DNA of 64,000 bases from positions 1,674,001-1,738,000 of the forward strand of contig CAVQCJ010000002.1 in NCBI GenBank assembly GCA_963711005.1, written 5' to 3'. The stretch is from CAVQCJ01 sp963711005. GTDB taxonomy: Bacteria; Actinomycetota; Actinomycetes; Prado026. The notes beneath the pieces are model-generated. The model was not told the DNA's origin. It searched no databases and saw nothing but the letters and a program-made list of their open reading frames with translations. This document shows, piece by piece, positions 49,335 through 58,444 of this stretch; the first letter of the stretch is position 1, and every line of letters begins with the position of its first letter. Position numbers and translations under genes: made by a program.

Positions 49335-51056
49335 ATGGCCAAGATCATCGCGTTCGACGAAGAGGCCCGTCGCGGCCTCGAGCGCGGCATGAACCAGCTC
49401 GCCGACGCCGTCAAGGTGACCCTCGGCCCGAAGGGCCGCAACGTCGTGCTGGAGAAGAAGTGGGGCGCTCCCACGATCACGAACGACGGCGTCTCCATCG
49501 CGAAGGAGATCGAGCTCGAGGACCCGTACGAGAAGATCGGGGCCGAGCTGGTCAAGGAGGTCGCGAAGAAGACCGACGACGTCGCCGGCGACGGCACCAC
49601 CACCGCCACCGTGCTGGCCCAGGCACTGGTACGCGAGGGCCTGCGCAACGTCGCGGCCGGCGCGAACCCGATGGCGCTCAAGCGCGGCATCGAGAAGGCC
49701 GTCGAGGCCGTGAGCACGCAGCTGCTCGAGGCCGCCAAGGAGGTCGAGACCAAGGAGCAGATCGCTGCGACCGCCTCGATCTCGGCCGCCGACCCGCAGA
49801 TCGGCGAGATGATCGCCGAGGCGATGGACAAGGTCGGCAAGGAAGGCGTCATCACCGTCGAGGAGAGCAACACCTTCGGGCTCGAGCTGGAGCTCACCGA
49901 GGGCATGCGCTTCGACAAGGGCTACATCTCGCACTACTTCGTGACCGACCCCGAGCGCATGGAGGCCGTCCTCGAGGACGCCTACGTCCTCATCGTCGAG
50001 TCGAAGATCTCCGCGGTGAAGGACCTGCTCCCGCTCCTGGAGAAGGTCATGCAGGGCGGCAAGCCGCTGCTGATCATCGCCGAGGACGTCGAGGGCGAGG
50101 CGCTGGCCACCCTGATCGTCAACAAGATCCGCGGCACGTTCCGATCGCTGGCCGTCAAGGCGCCCGGCTTCGGCGACCGTCGCAAGGCCATGCTGCAGGA
50201 CATCGCGATCCTCACGGGCGCGCAGGTCATCAGCGAGACCGTCGGCCTCAAGCTCGAGAACGCCGGTCTGGACCTGCTCGGCCGGGCCCGCAAGATCGTC
50301 GTCACCAAGGACGAGACGACGATCGTCGAGGGTGCCGGCGACTCCGAGCAGATCGCCGGCCGGGTGAACCAGATCCGCGCCGAGATCGAGAAGTCCGACT
50401 CGGACTACGACCGGGAGAAGCTGCAGGAGCGGCTCGCCAAGCTGGCCGGCGGCGTCGCCGTCATCAAGGCCGGCGCGGCCACCGAGGTCGAGCTCAAGGA
50501 GCGCAAGCACCGCATCGAGGACGCCGTCCGCAACGCGAAGGCGGCCGTCGAGGAGGGCATCGTCGCCGGTGGCGGCGTCGCCCTCATCCAGGCGGGGGCC
50601 CGCGCGTTCGACAAGCTCGAGCTCGAGGGTGACGAGGCGACCGGCGCGAACATCGTCAAGGTCGCGCTCGACGCACCGCTCAAGCAGATCGCCATCAACG
50701 CCGGCCTCGAGGGCGGCGTGGTGACCGAGAAGGTCCGCGGACTCGAGCCCGGCTGGGGCCTGGACGCCGCGACCGGTGAGTACGTCGACATGATCAAGGC
50801 CGGCATCATCGACCCGGCCAAGGTCACCCGCTCGGCGCTGCAGAACGCAGCCTCGATCGCGGCGCTGTTCCTCACCACGGAGGCGGTCATCGCCGACAAG
50901 CCGGAGAAGGCGTCCGCCAACGCCGGCGGCATGCCCGGCGGCGGGGACATGGACTTCTGGAGTCCAGCCGCCACCAGAGCACGACCGCCGAGGGGCGGGC
51001 CCGGGACTGTCCGGGCCCGCCCCCTCGCGCGTACCCACTCCGCCAAGCCACGTTGA
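49335..51056 (+). CDS. groEL: 60-kDa chaperonin GroEL, stop codon shifted
   Basis: GroEL folds cytoplasmic proteins in an ATP-driven double ring. The protein begins MAKIIAFDEEARRGLERGMN and has VTLGPKGRNVVLEKKWG, the ATP motif DVAGDGTTTATVLAQ and GVAVIKAGAATEVE. It lacks a groES gene beside it, as usual for the second actinobacterial GroEL. Normal GroEL of this type ends GGGDMDF, here residue 541 at 50957. The next bases are TGGA; deleting one G makes TGA. The 32 extra residues read as written cross a perfect terminator hairpin (50990-51025), so they are probably not real. Control is by two CIRCE sites upstream. Confidence 0.95.
   Translation: MAKIIAFDEEARRGLERGMNQLADAVKVTLGPKGRNVVLEKKWGAPTITNDGVSIAKEIELEDPYEKIGAELVKEVAKKTDDVAGDGTTTATVLAQALVREGLRNVAAGANPMALKRGIEKAVEAVSTQLLEAAKEVETKEQIAATASISAADPQIGEMIAEAMDKVGKEGVITVEESNTFGLELELTEGMRFDKGYISHYFVTDPERMEAVLEDAYVLIVESKISAVKDLLPLLEKVMQGGKPLLIIAEDVEGEALATLIVNKIRGTFRSLAVKAPGFGDRRKAMLQDIAILTGAQVISETVGLKLENAGLDLLGRARKIVVTKDETTIVEGAGDSEQIAGRVNQIRAEIEKSDSDYDREKLQERLAKLAGGVAVIKAGAATEVELKERKHRIEDAVRNAKAAVEEGIVAGGGVALIQAGARAFDKLELEGDEATGANIVKVALDAPLKQIAINAGLEGGVVTEKVRGLEPGWGLDAATGEYVDMIKAGIIDPAKVTRSALQNAASIAALFLTTEAVIADKPEKASANAGGMPGGGDMDFWSPAATRARPPRGGPGTVRARPLARTHSAKPR
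50990..51025 (+). terminator. groEL terminator hairpin
   Basis: GAGGGGCGGGCCCGG (50990-51004) is perfectly complementary to CCGGGCCCGCCCCTC (51011-51025) with a 6-nt loop. It lies 30 bp after the expected groEL stop and inside the extended reading frame, supporting the view that the extension is not translated. Confidence 0.88.
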
Positions 51057-51114
51057 TCTTGAGCAACACGCCGGCGACGCGCCGTACCACCCGGTGACTT
51101 GCTCAAGATCAACG
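51051..51114. repeat. 16-bp inverted repeat between convergent groEL and hydrolase genes
   Basis: CGTTGATCTTGAGCAA (51051-51066) recurs as its exact complement at 51099-51114, enclosing 32 bp. The arms are unusually A/T-rich for this genome. It could terminate the hydrolase transcript arriving from the other side, or be a dispersed palindromic repeat. Confidence 0.8.
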
Positions 51115-51127
51115 CCCGCTGGGGGTG

Positions 51128-52000
51128 TCAGTCGGTGAGCCAGCGGAGGATGGCGTCCATCTCGTGCAGCGGGCCCAGGTGACCGGCGCCCACCAGGAGA
51201 TGGCCCTCGGCCCGTGGCAGGTTGGCGCACAGCCAGGCCGCGTGCGATGCAGGCACCAGGGTGTCCTCCGTCCCGTGCCAGACACCCACCTGCACCCGGA
51301 CCCGGCCAACGTCGAACCCCCACGGCCGGCAGAACGCCAGGTCGTCCTCGACCCAGCCGGCGGCGCCGGGCCGAAGCCCTTCGGCCATGGACGTCGCCAT
51401 CAACCGGTCGACCGCCGGATGGTCCAGCGCGACCCGGTCCGGCTCGGGCAGCTCGGCCCGCAGCGACGCGAGGAAGGCATACACGTCGTCGGCCACGGCC
51501 TCGGCGATCGGGTCGAGCATCGCGCGCAGCCGCTCGCGCCCGCCGAGCGCGGCGTCGAACTCGTCGAGGTTCCCCTGCGACATGCCCGCGAAGAAGTCCA
51601 GCCCGGTCGCATCCATCGGAGCCACCGACGACACCGCGGCGCAGCGGGTGATCCGGTCGGACAGGCCCGCGGCCGCGGCCAACGCATGCGGGCCGCCGCC
51701 GGAGAAACCCAGAAGCGCGAACCGCTGCACCGCCAACGCGTCCGCGACCAGGGAGACGTCCGCCGCGGCGTCGGCCACGGTCCGCCCGTCCCGACCGGTG
51801 CTGCCTCCGTACCCCGGCCGGTCGTACGTCAGCAGGCGCACACCGGCCCGGTCCAGCACGCCCGGGTCGGGGACCGAGAACAACCGCGATCCCGGCGCCC
51901 CGTGGCACAGCACGACCGGACGCCCGTCGTGCGGGCCGAAGGCGGCGGCCAGCAGCAGACCTCCGTCCGGGGTGGGTACCGGCAGCGCGGTCTCGTCCAC
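51128..52000 (-). CDS. Alpha/beta-hydrolase family protein
   Basis: The 290-residue hydrolase has the oxyanion motif VVLCHGAPGSRLF, YDRPGYGGSTG, the nucleophile elbow LGFSGGGPHALA (Ser about residue 99), the acid in VWHGTEDTLVPA and the catalytic His in GAGHLGPLHE near the C-terminus. The triad is complete, so it should be an active serine hydrolase (esterase, lipase or similar); the substrate is unknown. ATG start, no signal peptide. It is divergent from the DUF4031 gene with a 23-bp gap and convergent with groEL. Confidence 0.88.
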   Translation of the reverse strand: MDETALPVPTPDGGLLLAAAFGPHDGRPVVLCHGAPGSRLFSVPDPGVLDRAGVRLLTYDRPGYGGSTGRDGRTVADAAADVSLVADALAVQRFALLGFSGGGPHALAAAAGLSDRITRCAAVSSVAPMDATGLDFFAGMSQGNLDEFDAALGGRERLRAMLDPIAEAVADDVYAFLASLRAELPEPDRVALDHPAVDRLMATSMAEGLRPGAAGWVEDDLAFCRPWGFDVGRVRVQVGVWHGTEDTLVPASHAAWLCANLPRAEGHLLVGAGHLGPLHEMDAILRWLTD

Positions 52001-52023
52001 GCCCTGAGCCTAGGCTCCCGGAC

Positions 52024-52290
52024 ATGGCGATCCTGGTCGACGCGGCGGTCTGGCCCGGTCGGGGCAGGCTGTGGTGCCACCTCGTCAGCGACTCGTCGTT
52101 CGACGAGCTGCACGCGTTCGCGCGCGCCTGCGGGATCCCCGAGCGGGCGTTCGAGCGGGACCACTACGACGTGCCGGCCGAACGCCGGGACGAGCTGCTC
52201 GCGGCCGGCGCCCGACCCGTGCGCAGCCGCGAGCTCGTGGAGCGCATCACGGCGGCGGGGCTCCGCCGCCCCAAGCACCGCCCGGCCTGA
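52024..52290 (+). CDS. DUF4031 protein
   Basis: The 88-residue protein starts MAILVDAAVWPGRGRLWCHLVSD and contains ELHAFARACGIPERAFERDHYDVPAERRDELLAAG in sequence (shown here only by its ends), which is the DUF4031 pattern W-P...HL-S-D...LH-FA...G-I-P...F..DHYD-V. The conserved Asp/His/Tyr residues suggest a small catalytic or ligand-binding protein, but no function is known. ATG start, 23 bp from the divergent hydrolase gene. Confidence 0.85.
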   Translation: MAILVDAAVWPGRGRLWCHLVSDSSFDELHAFARACGIPERAFERDHYDVPAERRDELLAAGARPVRSRELVERITAAGLRRPKHRPA

Positions 52291-52318
52291 CTGCGGGAGC
52301 ACCTGGCCGCGACCGGGC

Positions 52319-54061
52319 TCAGCCCTCGTCGCGCCAGGACCGCCACAGAGCGGCGTACGCGCCGTCCGCGTCGACCAGCTCGTCGTGCGTGCCGATCTCG
52401 CTGATGAGCCCCCGCTCCACCACGGCGACCCGGTCGGCGTCGTGCGCGGTGTGCAGCCGGTGCGCGATCGCCACCACGGTCCGACCCTCGAGCACCGCGG
52501 CCAGGGAACGCTCCAGGTGCCGGGCGGCCCGTGGGTCGAGCAGCGACGTGGCCTCGTCCAGCACCAGCGTGTGCGGGTCCGCCAGCACCAGGCGGGCCAG
52601 CGCGACCTGCTGCGCCTGCGCGGGCGACAGCGTGACCGCGCCCTGCCCGACCCGGGTGGCCATCCCGTCCTCCAGCGCGTCGACCCAGTCCAGGGCGTCG
52701 ACCGCGGCGAGCGCGTCCCGCACCTGGTCGCCGGTCGCGTCCGCACGCGCCAGCCGGACGTTGTCCTCGACCGACCCGACGAACACGTGGTGCTCCTGCG
52801 TCACGAGCGAGACGTGCCCGCGCAGGTCGTCCAGGTCCAGCTCGGTGAGCTCCACCCCACCGAGCCGCACGCTGCCTTCGCGCGGGCCGTGGATGCCGGC
52901 GAGCAGGCGCCCGAGCGTGGACTTGCCCGCCCCGCTCGGGCCCACGACTGCCAGCCGCTCGCCGGGGCGCAGGTCGAGCGAGACGCCGTGCAGCACGTCG
53001 CGACCCTCGGTGTAGGCGTACCGCACGTCCTGCGCCACGAGGTGCTCGTCGGACGGCTCGGCGCCCGTCGCGACGCGGTCGGAGGGCACGTTGGCCACCC
53101 CGATCAGGCGGGCCAGCGACGTGCCGCCCACCTGCACCTCGTCGAGCCAGGAGATGAGCGAGTCGACCGGGTCGATCAGCTGTTGTACGTACAACGTCAC
53201 GGCTGTCACCTGGCCGAGCGTGACCGTGCCGCGCTGGTACAGCAGTCCACCCAGCAGCAGCGTGACGACCACCGGCACCACGTACGCGATCTCGACGGTC
53301 GGGAACCAGACTGTGCGCAGGTACAACGTGCGCCGTTCCGCGCGGTACGCGCCGGCCACGTCCTCGTCGCCCTTGCGTACCCGCAGGTCGCCCAGCCGCA
53401 GGGCCTCGACGGTGCGGGCCCCCTCCGCCGTCTCGGTCACCCCGGCGGTCATGACCGAGTACGCCTCGCGCTCGGCGAGGTAGCCGGCCGGGGCCCGGTG
53501 CAGGTACCACCTCGTCGACACGAGCAGGATCGGCAGCGCGGCCAGGCAGCCGAGCGCCAGCAACGGCGACACGAGGAACGTCGCGACCAGCGTCAGCATT
53601 GTCGTGACGGCGGCGACCATCGTCTCGGGGACCGCGAACCGCACGGTGCGCGTCAGCGCGTCGACGTCGCTCGTCGTGCGGGTGAGCAGGTCGCCGGTCC
53701 CGGCGCGCTCGACGGTCGACAGCGGCAGCCGCAGCACCCGGTCCAGGAAGTCCTCGCGCAGGTCTGCCAGCACCTGCTCGCCCAGCACGAACGACTTGCT
53801 CCGCGCCCACCTCGTCAACAGCGTCTGCGCGACGACGAAGCCCGCCAGAAGCCCGGCGATCTGGTCCACGTGCGTCTGGGTGGTGCCGTCCTGTACCGAC
53901 TGGACCAGGGCACCGAGCAGCCGCGGCCCGGCCAGCCCGGTGACGGCGGCGAGGGCGTGCAGGACCAGCATCGACGTGAGCGCGCGCGGGTGGCGCAGGG
54001 CCAGTCCGCGCGCGTACGCCCGTGTCTGGCGGCCGGTGGCGACCGGGAGCGTCCGCCTCAT
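52319..54061 (-). CDS. ABC exporter half-transporter with intact Walker A, degenerate signature
   Basis: The 580-residue half-transporter has an N-terminal six-helix exporter domain (about residues 25-320) and a C-terminal ATPase. The ATPase has Walker A GPSGAGKST, Q-loop LVTQEHH, Walker B LVLDEATSLLD and H-loop AIAHRL. The signature is TLSPAQAQQVALARL in place of LSGGQ. It therefore has the nucleotide-binding half of one site but not a normal signature. Its ATG overlaps the stop of the partner gene (ATGA), so the two almost certainly form a heterodimer. Substrate is unknown; drugs, lipids or peptides are typical for the family. Confidence 0.9.
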   Translation of the reverse strand: MRRTLPVATGRQTRAYARGLALRHPRALTSMLVLHALAAVTGLAGPRLLGALVQSVQDGTTQTHVDQIAGLLAGFVVAQTLLTRWARSKSFVLGEQVLADLREDFLDRVLRLPLSTVERAGTGDLLTRTTSDVDALTRTVRFAVPETMVAAVTTMLTLVATFLVSPLLALGCLAALPILLVSTRWYLHRAPAGYLAEREAYSVMTAGVTETAEGARTVEALRLGDLRVRKGDEDVAGAYRAERRTLYLRTVWFPTVEIAYVVPVVVTLLLGGLLYQRGTVTLGQVTAVTLYVQQLIDPVDSLISWLDEVQVGGTSLARLIGVANVPSDRVATGAEPSDEHLVAQDVRYAYTEGRDVLHGVSLDLRPGERLAVVGPSGAGKSTLGRLLAGIHGPREGSVRLGGVELTELDLDDLRGHVSLVTQEHHVFVGSVEDNVRLARADATGDQVRDALAAVDALDWVDALEDGMATRVGQGAVTLSPAQAQQVALARLVLADPHTLVLDEATSLLDPRAARHLERSLAAVLEGRTVVAIAHRLHTAHDADRVAVVERGLISEIGTHDELVDADGAYAALWRSWRDEG

Positions 54062-55824
54062 GCCCGTCCCCCCGCCCCGGTGCCCGGCTCGGCCGCTGCC
54101 AGGTCCGCCTCGCCGCGGGTCACGACGGCGCGGTACCTGGCGTTGCTGTGCAGCATCGCCCGGTGCCGGCCGACGTCGACGACGGCGCCGTCCTCGAGGA
54201 ACGCCACCTCGTCGCAGTGCTCGAGCAGGAGCGGGCTGGTGGTCATCACGACCGTCGTGCGCCCGGCCCGCACCGCCCGCAGCCGCTCGGCGATCCGGGC
54301 CTCGGTGTGCGCGTCGACTGCGCTGGTCGGCTCGTCCATGACCAGCACGCTCGGGTCGGCCACGAGCGCGCGGGCGAGGACGAGCCGCTGGCGCTGACCG
54401 CCGGACAACGAGCGGCCGCGCTCCTCCACCTCGGCGTCGAGGCCGTCGGTCAGCGCGTCCAGGATGTCGCCGGCGTCGGCCGCCTCGATGGCGGCCACCA
54501 GCACGCCGTCGTCGCCGTGCGCGCGTCCGAGCGGGTCGAGCTCGCTGCGCAGGGTGCCGGCGAACAGCCTGGGGTCCTTGTCCGCGACGAGCACCAGCCG
54601 ACGCACGGTGTCGACCGGGAGTGCGTCCAGCGGGACACCGCCGAGCGCGTCCGGGGCGGACCCGCCCGCGTCGGTGTAGCGGCCGAGCCGGTCCGCCAGC
54701 TCGGCCGCCTCCTCGGGGACCGCGGCGGCCACCCCCATCAGATGTCCGGCCGGGACGACCAGTCCGCTCGTCGGGTCGACCAGTGCGGAGCCCGGCGGCG
54801 GGTCGGCGGCCGGCTCGGCCGGCTCGGCCAGCACCGGCTTCAGCCGCAGCACCGCGATGACGCGGGCGGAGGACACCAGCGCGGTCGTCACCTTGTCCGC
54901 GGCCTCGGTCGCGGTGCGCAGCGGGGTCACCAGGAACGCCGCGTAGCCGTAGAACGCGACCAGCTGGCCGATCGTCAGGTCGCCGTCGACGGCCAGCCGC
55001 GCGCCCAGCCAGGTCACCGACACCACGAAGACGCCGGGCAGCAGCACCTGGGCCGCGTCCAGCAGGGCCTGGACCTTGGCCACCCGTACGCCGGCGGCGC
55101 GCACCTGCTGGGACTTGGCCCGGAACCGGCCCAGGAACGTCTCCTCGCCGCCGATGCCCCGCAGCACCCGCAGGCCGGCGACCGTGTCCGCACCGAGGGT
55201 GGTCAGCTCGCCGACGAGGCGACGCTGCTCGGTCTGCCGTCGTTTGAGCGGGCGCAGCAGCGGGGCCACGCCGAGCGCCAGGAGCGGGACGCCCAGCAGC
55301 ACGAGCAGGCCCAGCAGCGTCGAGGAGTGCAGGAGGATCACGGCGACCACGAGGAACGACACCACCGCGCCGGCGGCGCGGGCGGACACGTCGAAGGCGC
55401 CACCGACGCGGAACACGTCGGCGGCGGTCACGCTCACGATGTCGCCGGTCGGGATCTGGGCGGGCAGCGAGGCGCCGAGCCGGGCAGCCTGCCGGGACAC
55501 CAGCTGCTGGGTGCGGAACGTCGCGAGCAGCCAGTTGCCGACGGCGAAGCGATGGCGGAACACGCCGGCCACGGCCTGCAGCAGGCCGACCGCCAGCAGC
55601 GCGAGCGACCAGTGCACCAGCGCTGCGGTGTCCTTCGCCGCGACACCCTGGTCGATCGCGGCCCCCAGGATCGCCGGCACGAACGCCTGTCCGCTCATCC
55701 ACAGCACGCCGCACGCGATGCCGCCCAGCAGCGTCAGCCACTGGCCCCGGGCCACCCACCACAGGTACCGGGCCGGTGACCGGAGCTCCGGGGTACCGGG
55801 ATCGGTCAGTGGCAGGCTCCGCAC
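54058..55824 (-). CDS. ABC exporter half-transporter lacking Walker A
   Basis: The 588-residue protein has a six-helix exporter domain (about residues 20-320) and an ATPase domain that is partly decayed. Where Walker A should be, the sequence reads VPAGHLMGVAAAVPEEAAEL, with no GxxGxGK[ST]. The H-loop region is VVMTTSPLLLEH, with no switch His. The signature RSLSGGQRQRLVLARAL and Walker B VLVMDEPTSAVDA are intact. It cannot bind ATP normally itself but can complete the site on its partner (52319-54061). ATG start. It is divergent from guaA across 95 bp. Confidence 0.9.
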   Translation of the reverse strand: MRSLPLTDPGTPELRSPARYLWWVARGQWLTLLGGIACGVLWMSGQAFVPAILGAAIDQGVAAKDTAALVHWSLALLAVGLLQAVAGVFRHRFAVGNWLLATFRTQQLVSRQAARLGASLPAQIPTGDIVSVTAADVFRVGGAFDVSARAAGAVVSFLVVAVILLHSSTLLGLLVLLGVPLLALGVAPLLRPLKRRQTEQRRLVGELTTLGADTVAGLRVLRGIGGEETFLGRFRAKSQQVRAAGVRVAKVQALLDAAQVLLPGVFVVSVTWLGARLAVDGDLTIGQLVAFYGYAAFLVTPLRTATEAADKVTTALVSSARVIAVLRLKPVLAEPAEPAADPPPGSALVDPTSGLVVPAGHLMGVAAAVPEEAAELADRLGRYTDAGGSAPDALGGVPLDALPVDTVRRLVLVADKDPRLFAGTLRSELDPLGRAHGDDGVLVAAIEAADAGDILDALTDGLDAEVEERGRSLSGGQRQRLVLARALVADPSVLVMDEPTSAVDAHTEARIAERLRAVRAGRTTVVMTTSPLLLEHCDEVAFLEDGAVVDVGRHRAMLHSNARYRAVVTRGEADLAAAEPGTGAGGRA

Positions 55825-55919
55825 CCGGCCACGGTAGGTGGTCAGCGCGCTTACCGGCGAACCGTTTCCCCCGTTGGGGACCGGCGGACGGGGGCGTCGC
55901 CGCCGGTAGGCTGACCGAG

Positions 55920-57519
55920 GTGAGCCAGGATGCCGTCAGCCCGCCCACCGTCAGCCCGCCCACCGTTCTGGTCGTCGACTTCGGCGCGCAGTACGCCCAG
56001 CTCATCGCCCGCCGCGTGCGCGAGGCGCACGTGTACAGCGAGATCGTGCCGTCGTCGATGTCCGTCGACGAGATCGTGGCCCGGCGGCCGGCCGCCGTGA
56101 TCCTGTCCGGCGGGCCGTCCAGCGTGTACGCCGACGGGGCGCCGCAGGTCGACCCCGCGCTGTTCGAGGCGCGGATCCCGACGTTCGGGATCTGCTACGG
56201 CTTCCAGGCCATGGCGCTCGCGCTCGGCGGGACCGTCGAGAAGACCGGGCTGTCGGAGTTCGGGCGCACCGGGCTGACCGTCACCGCGGACAAGTCGGCG
56301 TTGTTCGACGGGCTGCCCGCGACCGGGATCCGGGTGTGGATGTCGCACGGCGACTCGGTGTCCGCCGCGCCGCCCGGGTTCGCAGTCACCGCGACGACCG
56401 ACGGCGCTCCGGTCGCGGCGTTCGAGGACCGCGGCCGCGGCTTCGCCGGCGTGCAGTTCCACCCCGAGGTGCTGCACACCGAGCACGGTCAGCTGGTCCT
56501 CGAGCGGTTCCTGTACGAGGTGGCCGGGCTGGCGCCGACGTGGACGACCGCGTCGATCGTCGACGAGCAGGTGGCCGCGATCCGCGCGCAGGTCGGCGAC
56601 CGGCCGGGTCGTGTGCGGGCTCTCCGGCGGAGTCGACTCGGCCGTCGCCGCGGCGCTCGTGCAGCGCGCCGTCGGCGACCGGCTCACCTGCGTGTTCGTC
56701 GACCACGGTCTGCTGCGCAAGGGCGAGGCGGAGCAGGTCGAACGCGACTACGTCGCCGCCACCGGGGTGCGGCTCAAGGTGGTCGACGCGCAGGAGCGGT
56801 TCCTCGACGCGCTGGCCGGCGTGACCGACCCGGAGGTCAAGCGCAAGACGATCGGGCGCGAGTTCATCCGCGTGTTCGAGGCCGCCGCCGCCGAGGTGGT
56901 CGCCGACGCGGGGGCGCAGGGCGAGCCGGTCGAGTTCCTCGTGCAGGGGACCTTGTACCCGGACGTGGTCGAGTCCGGCGGCGGGACCGGGACGGCGAAC
57001 ATCAAGAGCCACCACAACGTCGGCGGGCTGCCCGAGGACCTGCAGTTCCAGCTCGTCGAGCCGTTGCGCGGACTGTTCAAGGACGAGGTCCGTGCGGTCG
57101 GCGAGCAGCTGGGGCTGCCGGCCGAGATCGTGTGGCGGCAGCCGTTCCCCGGTCCCGGGCTCGGCATCCGCATCATCGGCGAGGTGACCCGCGAGCGGCT
57201 CGAGGTGCTACGCGAGGCGGACGCGATCGCGCGCGCGGAGCTGTCGGCCGCCGGCCTGGACCGCTCGATCTGGCAGTGCCCGGTCGTGCTGCTCGCGGAC
57301 GTGCGCTCGGTCGGCGTCCAGGGCGACGGGCGCACGTACGGGCATCCGGTGGTGCTGCGGCCGGTGTCGTCCGAGGACGCGATGACCGCGGACTGGTCGC
57401 GTCTTCCGTACGACGTGCTCGAGCGGATCTCGACCCGCATCACCAACGAAGTGCGCGAGGTCAACCGCGTCGTCCTCGACGTGACGAGCAAACCGCCGGG
57501 CACCATCGAGTGGGAGTGA
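55920..57519 (+). CDS. guaA: GMP synthase (glutamine-hydrolysing), one frameshift
   Basis: GuaA aminates XMP to GMP. The N-terminal glutaminase domain from GTG 55920 has TVLVVDFGAQYAQLIARRVRE, LSGGPSSVYA, nucleophile Cys in FGICYGFQAMAL and the His-Glu pair in GVQFHPEVLHTE. The ATP-pyrophosphatase domain is in another frame and starts VCGLSGGVDSAVAAALV, with the GMP dimerisation domain ending GTIEWE. The frames meet at the GGG run 56606-56608; dropping one G yields GDRPVVCGLSGG, as in intact enzymes. GuaA is normally required for growth without guanine, so a sequence error is likelier than a true null. About 532 codons when joined. Confidence 0.93.
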
Positions 57520-57609
57520 CCCACCCGCTCTGAACCGCGAATCGCGGCCTCCATCGAGACGTCGTGCCGACGAACCCGACTACCGACCTCCCAGGCGTCG
57601 CCAAGGGGG

Positions 57610-58353
57610 TCAGCGTCCGACGGAGTCCACCAAGGTGCGCACGGCATCCGGAGTCAGAGCCCGGGGCAGGGCCAAGAGCCACTGATCAACGGACTCGCCG
57701 CGCACGTAGGTCACGCCACCTGTCTCGGTGGCCACCCGTTCGGTGTCGGCCCAAGCGACCACCACGGGCCACACTCGCACTGAGGCGCCGGCCAGCGCCC
57801 GGAGCGCCTTTGACTGGGTGGCTGCGGCGGCTCCTGCCGCGGAGGGCACCTTCGCCCAGCGGTTCCCGCGCTCGGGCTGGTGCCGGGCCGTCAGGATGGG
57901 CTGACGGTTCTCGAAGGTGAGGGTCTGTCCCCACCAGGCTTTGGTGTCCATCGCGAAGACCCCGGCGGGGCCGATCACCAGGTGATCCAGGTTTCCGTAC
58001 TTGCCGCCGAGGTCGTGCCAGACGTGCCACTCGCCCTCGGGCAGGTTGGCAAGCCTCCGGGCTGTGTCCCGCTCAGCTTCCGCGCCGTCCCCCCACTTCT
58101 GGATCGGGTGCGGCATCCAGTCCCGTAGGGCGAGGAAGCTCGTGTAGAGGGCTCCGCCGAAGATGAGGAGCAGGCCCGTGAACCAGTCGGTCCGCGTGAA
58201 GCCCCAGACGGCCAGCAGCACCGACGCCGCCAGAATGGGCCAGGTCAGGGGGCGAAGTCTCCGGCGCTGCTTCTGGCGAAGGTCCTGGAACCGCTGCTCG
58301 GCATAGCCTCCGGGCTCGTTGGTCCCCGGCAGGACATCTCCATCCCTCGCCAT
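57610..58353 (-). CDS. NERD-domain membrane-associated protein
   Basis: The 247-residue protein has two N-terminal transmembrane helices (PLTWPILAASVLLAVWGF and WFTGLLLIFGGALYTSFLAL) after a basic segment. A NERD domain follows: EGEWHVWHDLGGKYGNLDHLVIGPAGVF and MDTKAWWGQTL, with the D-x-n-D...K core of restriction-endonuclease-like folds. NERD proteins are predicted nucleases or DNA-processing proteins; their role is mostly unknown. ATG start. Codon use matches the neighbours. It is convergent with guaA, with 90 bp between stops. Confidence 0.83.
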   Translation of the reverse strand: MARDGDVLPGTNEPGGYAEQRFQDLRQKQRRRLRPLTWPILAASVLLAVWGFTRTDWFTGLLLIFGGALYTSFLALRDWMPHPIQKWGDGAEAERDTARRLANLPEGEWHVWHDLGGKYGNLDHLVIGPAGVFAMDTKAWWGQTLTFENRQPILTARHQPERGNRWAKVPSAAGAAAATQSKALRALAGASVRVWPVVVAWADTERVATETGGVTYVRGESVDQWLLALPRALTPDAVRTLVDSVGR

Positions 58354-58444
58354 GCCAGTCAGTTCGGCTCGCAGCCGGCCGCCCTTGATCCGCCGGCAGG
58401 AACCGGTGGCCCCCCGCGATCCTGGCCCCGCCTCGCGTGTGTGG

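Noticed and set aside
50958..51056. A genuine 32-residue C-terminal extension of GroEL
   Set aside because: It begins at a TGGA where TGA is expected, has no resemblance to GroEL tails and runs through a perfect terminator hairpin.
51125..54397. Long plus-strand frame across the hydrolase and ABC exporter genes
   Set aside because: It opposes genes with intact catalytic motifs and reads as low-complexity Gln/Arg/His-rich sequence; a shadow frame.
56611..57519. A separate stand-alone GMP synthase ATP-pyrophosphatase subunit (archaeal-style split GuaA)
   Set aside because: The glutaminase part immediately precedes it, and removal of one G gives an uninterrupted bacterial-type fusion; no start site or ribosome site precedes the second part.
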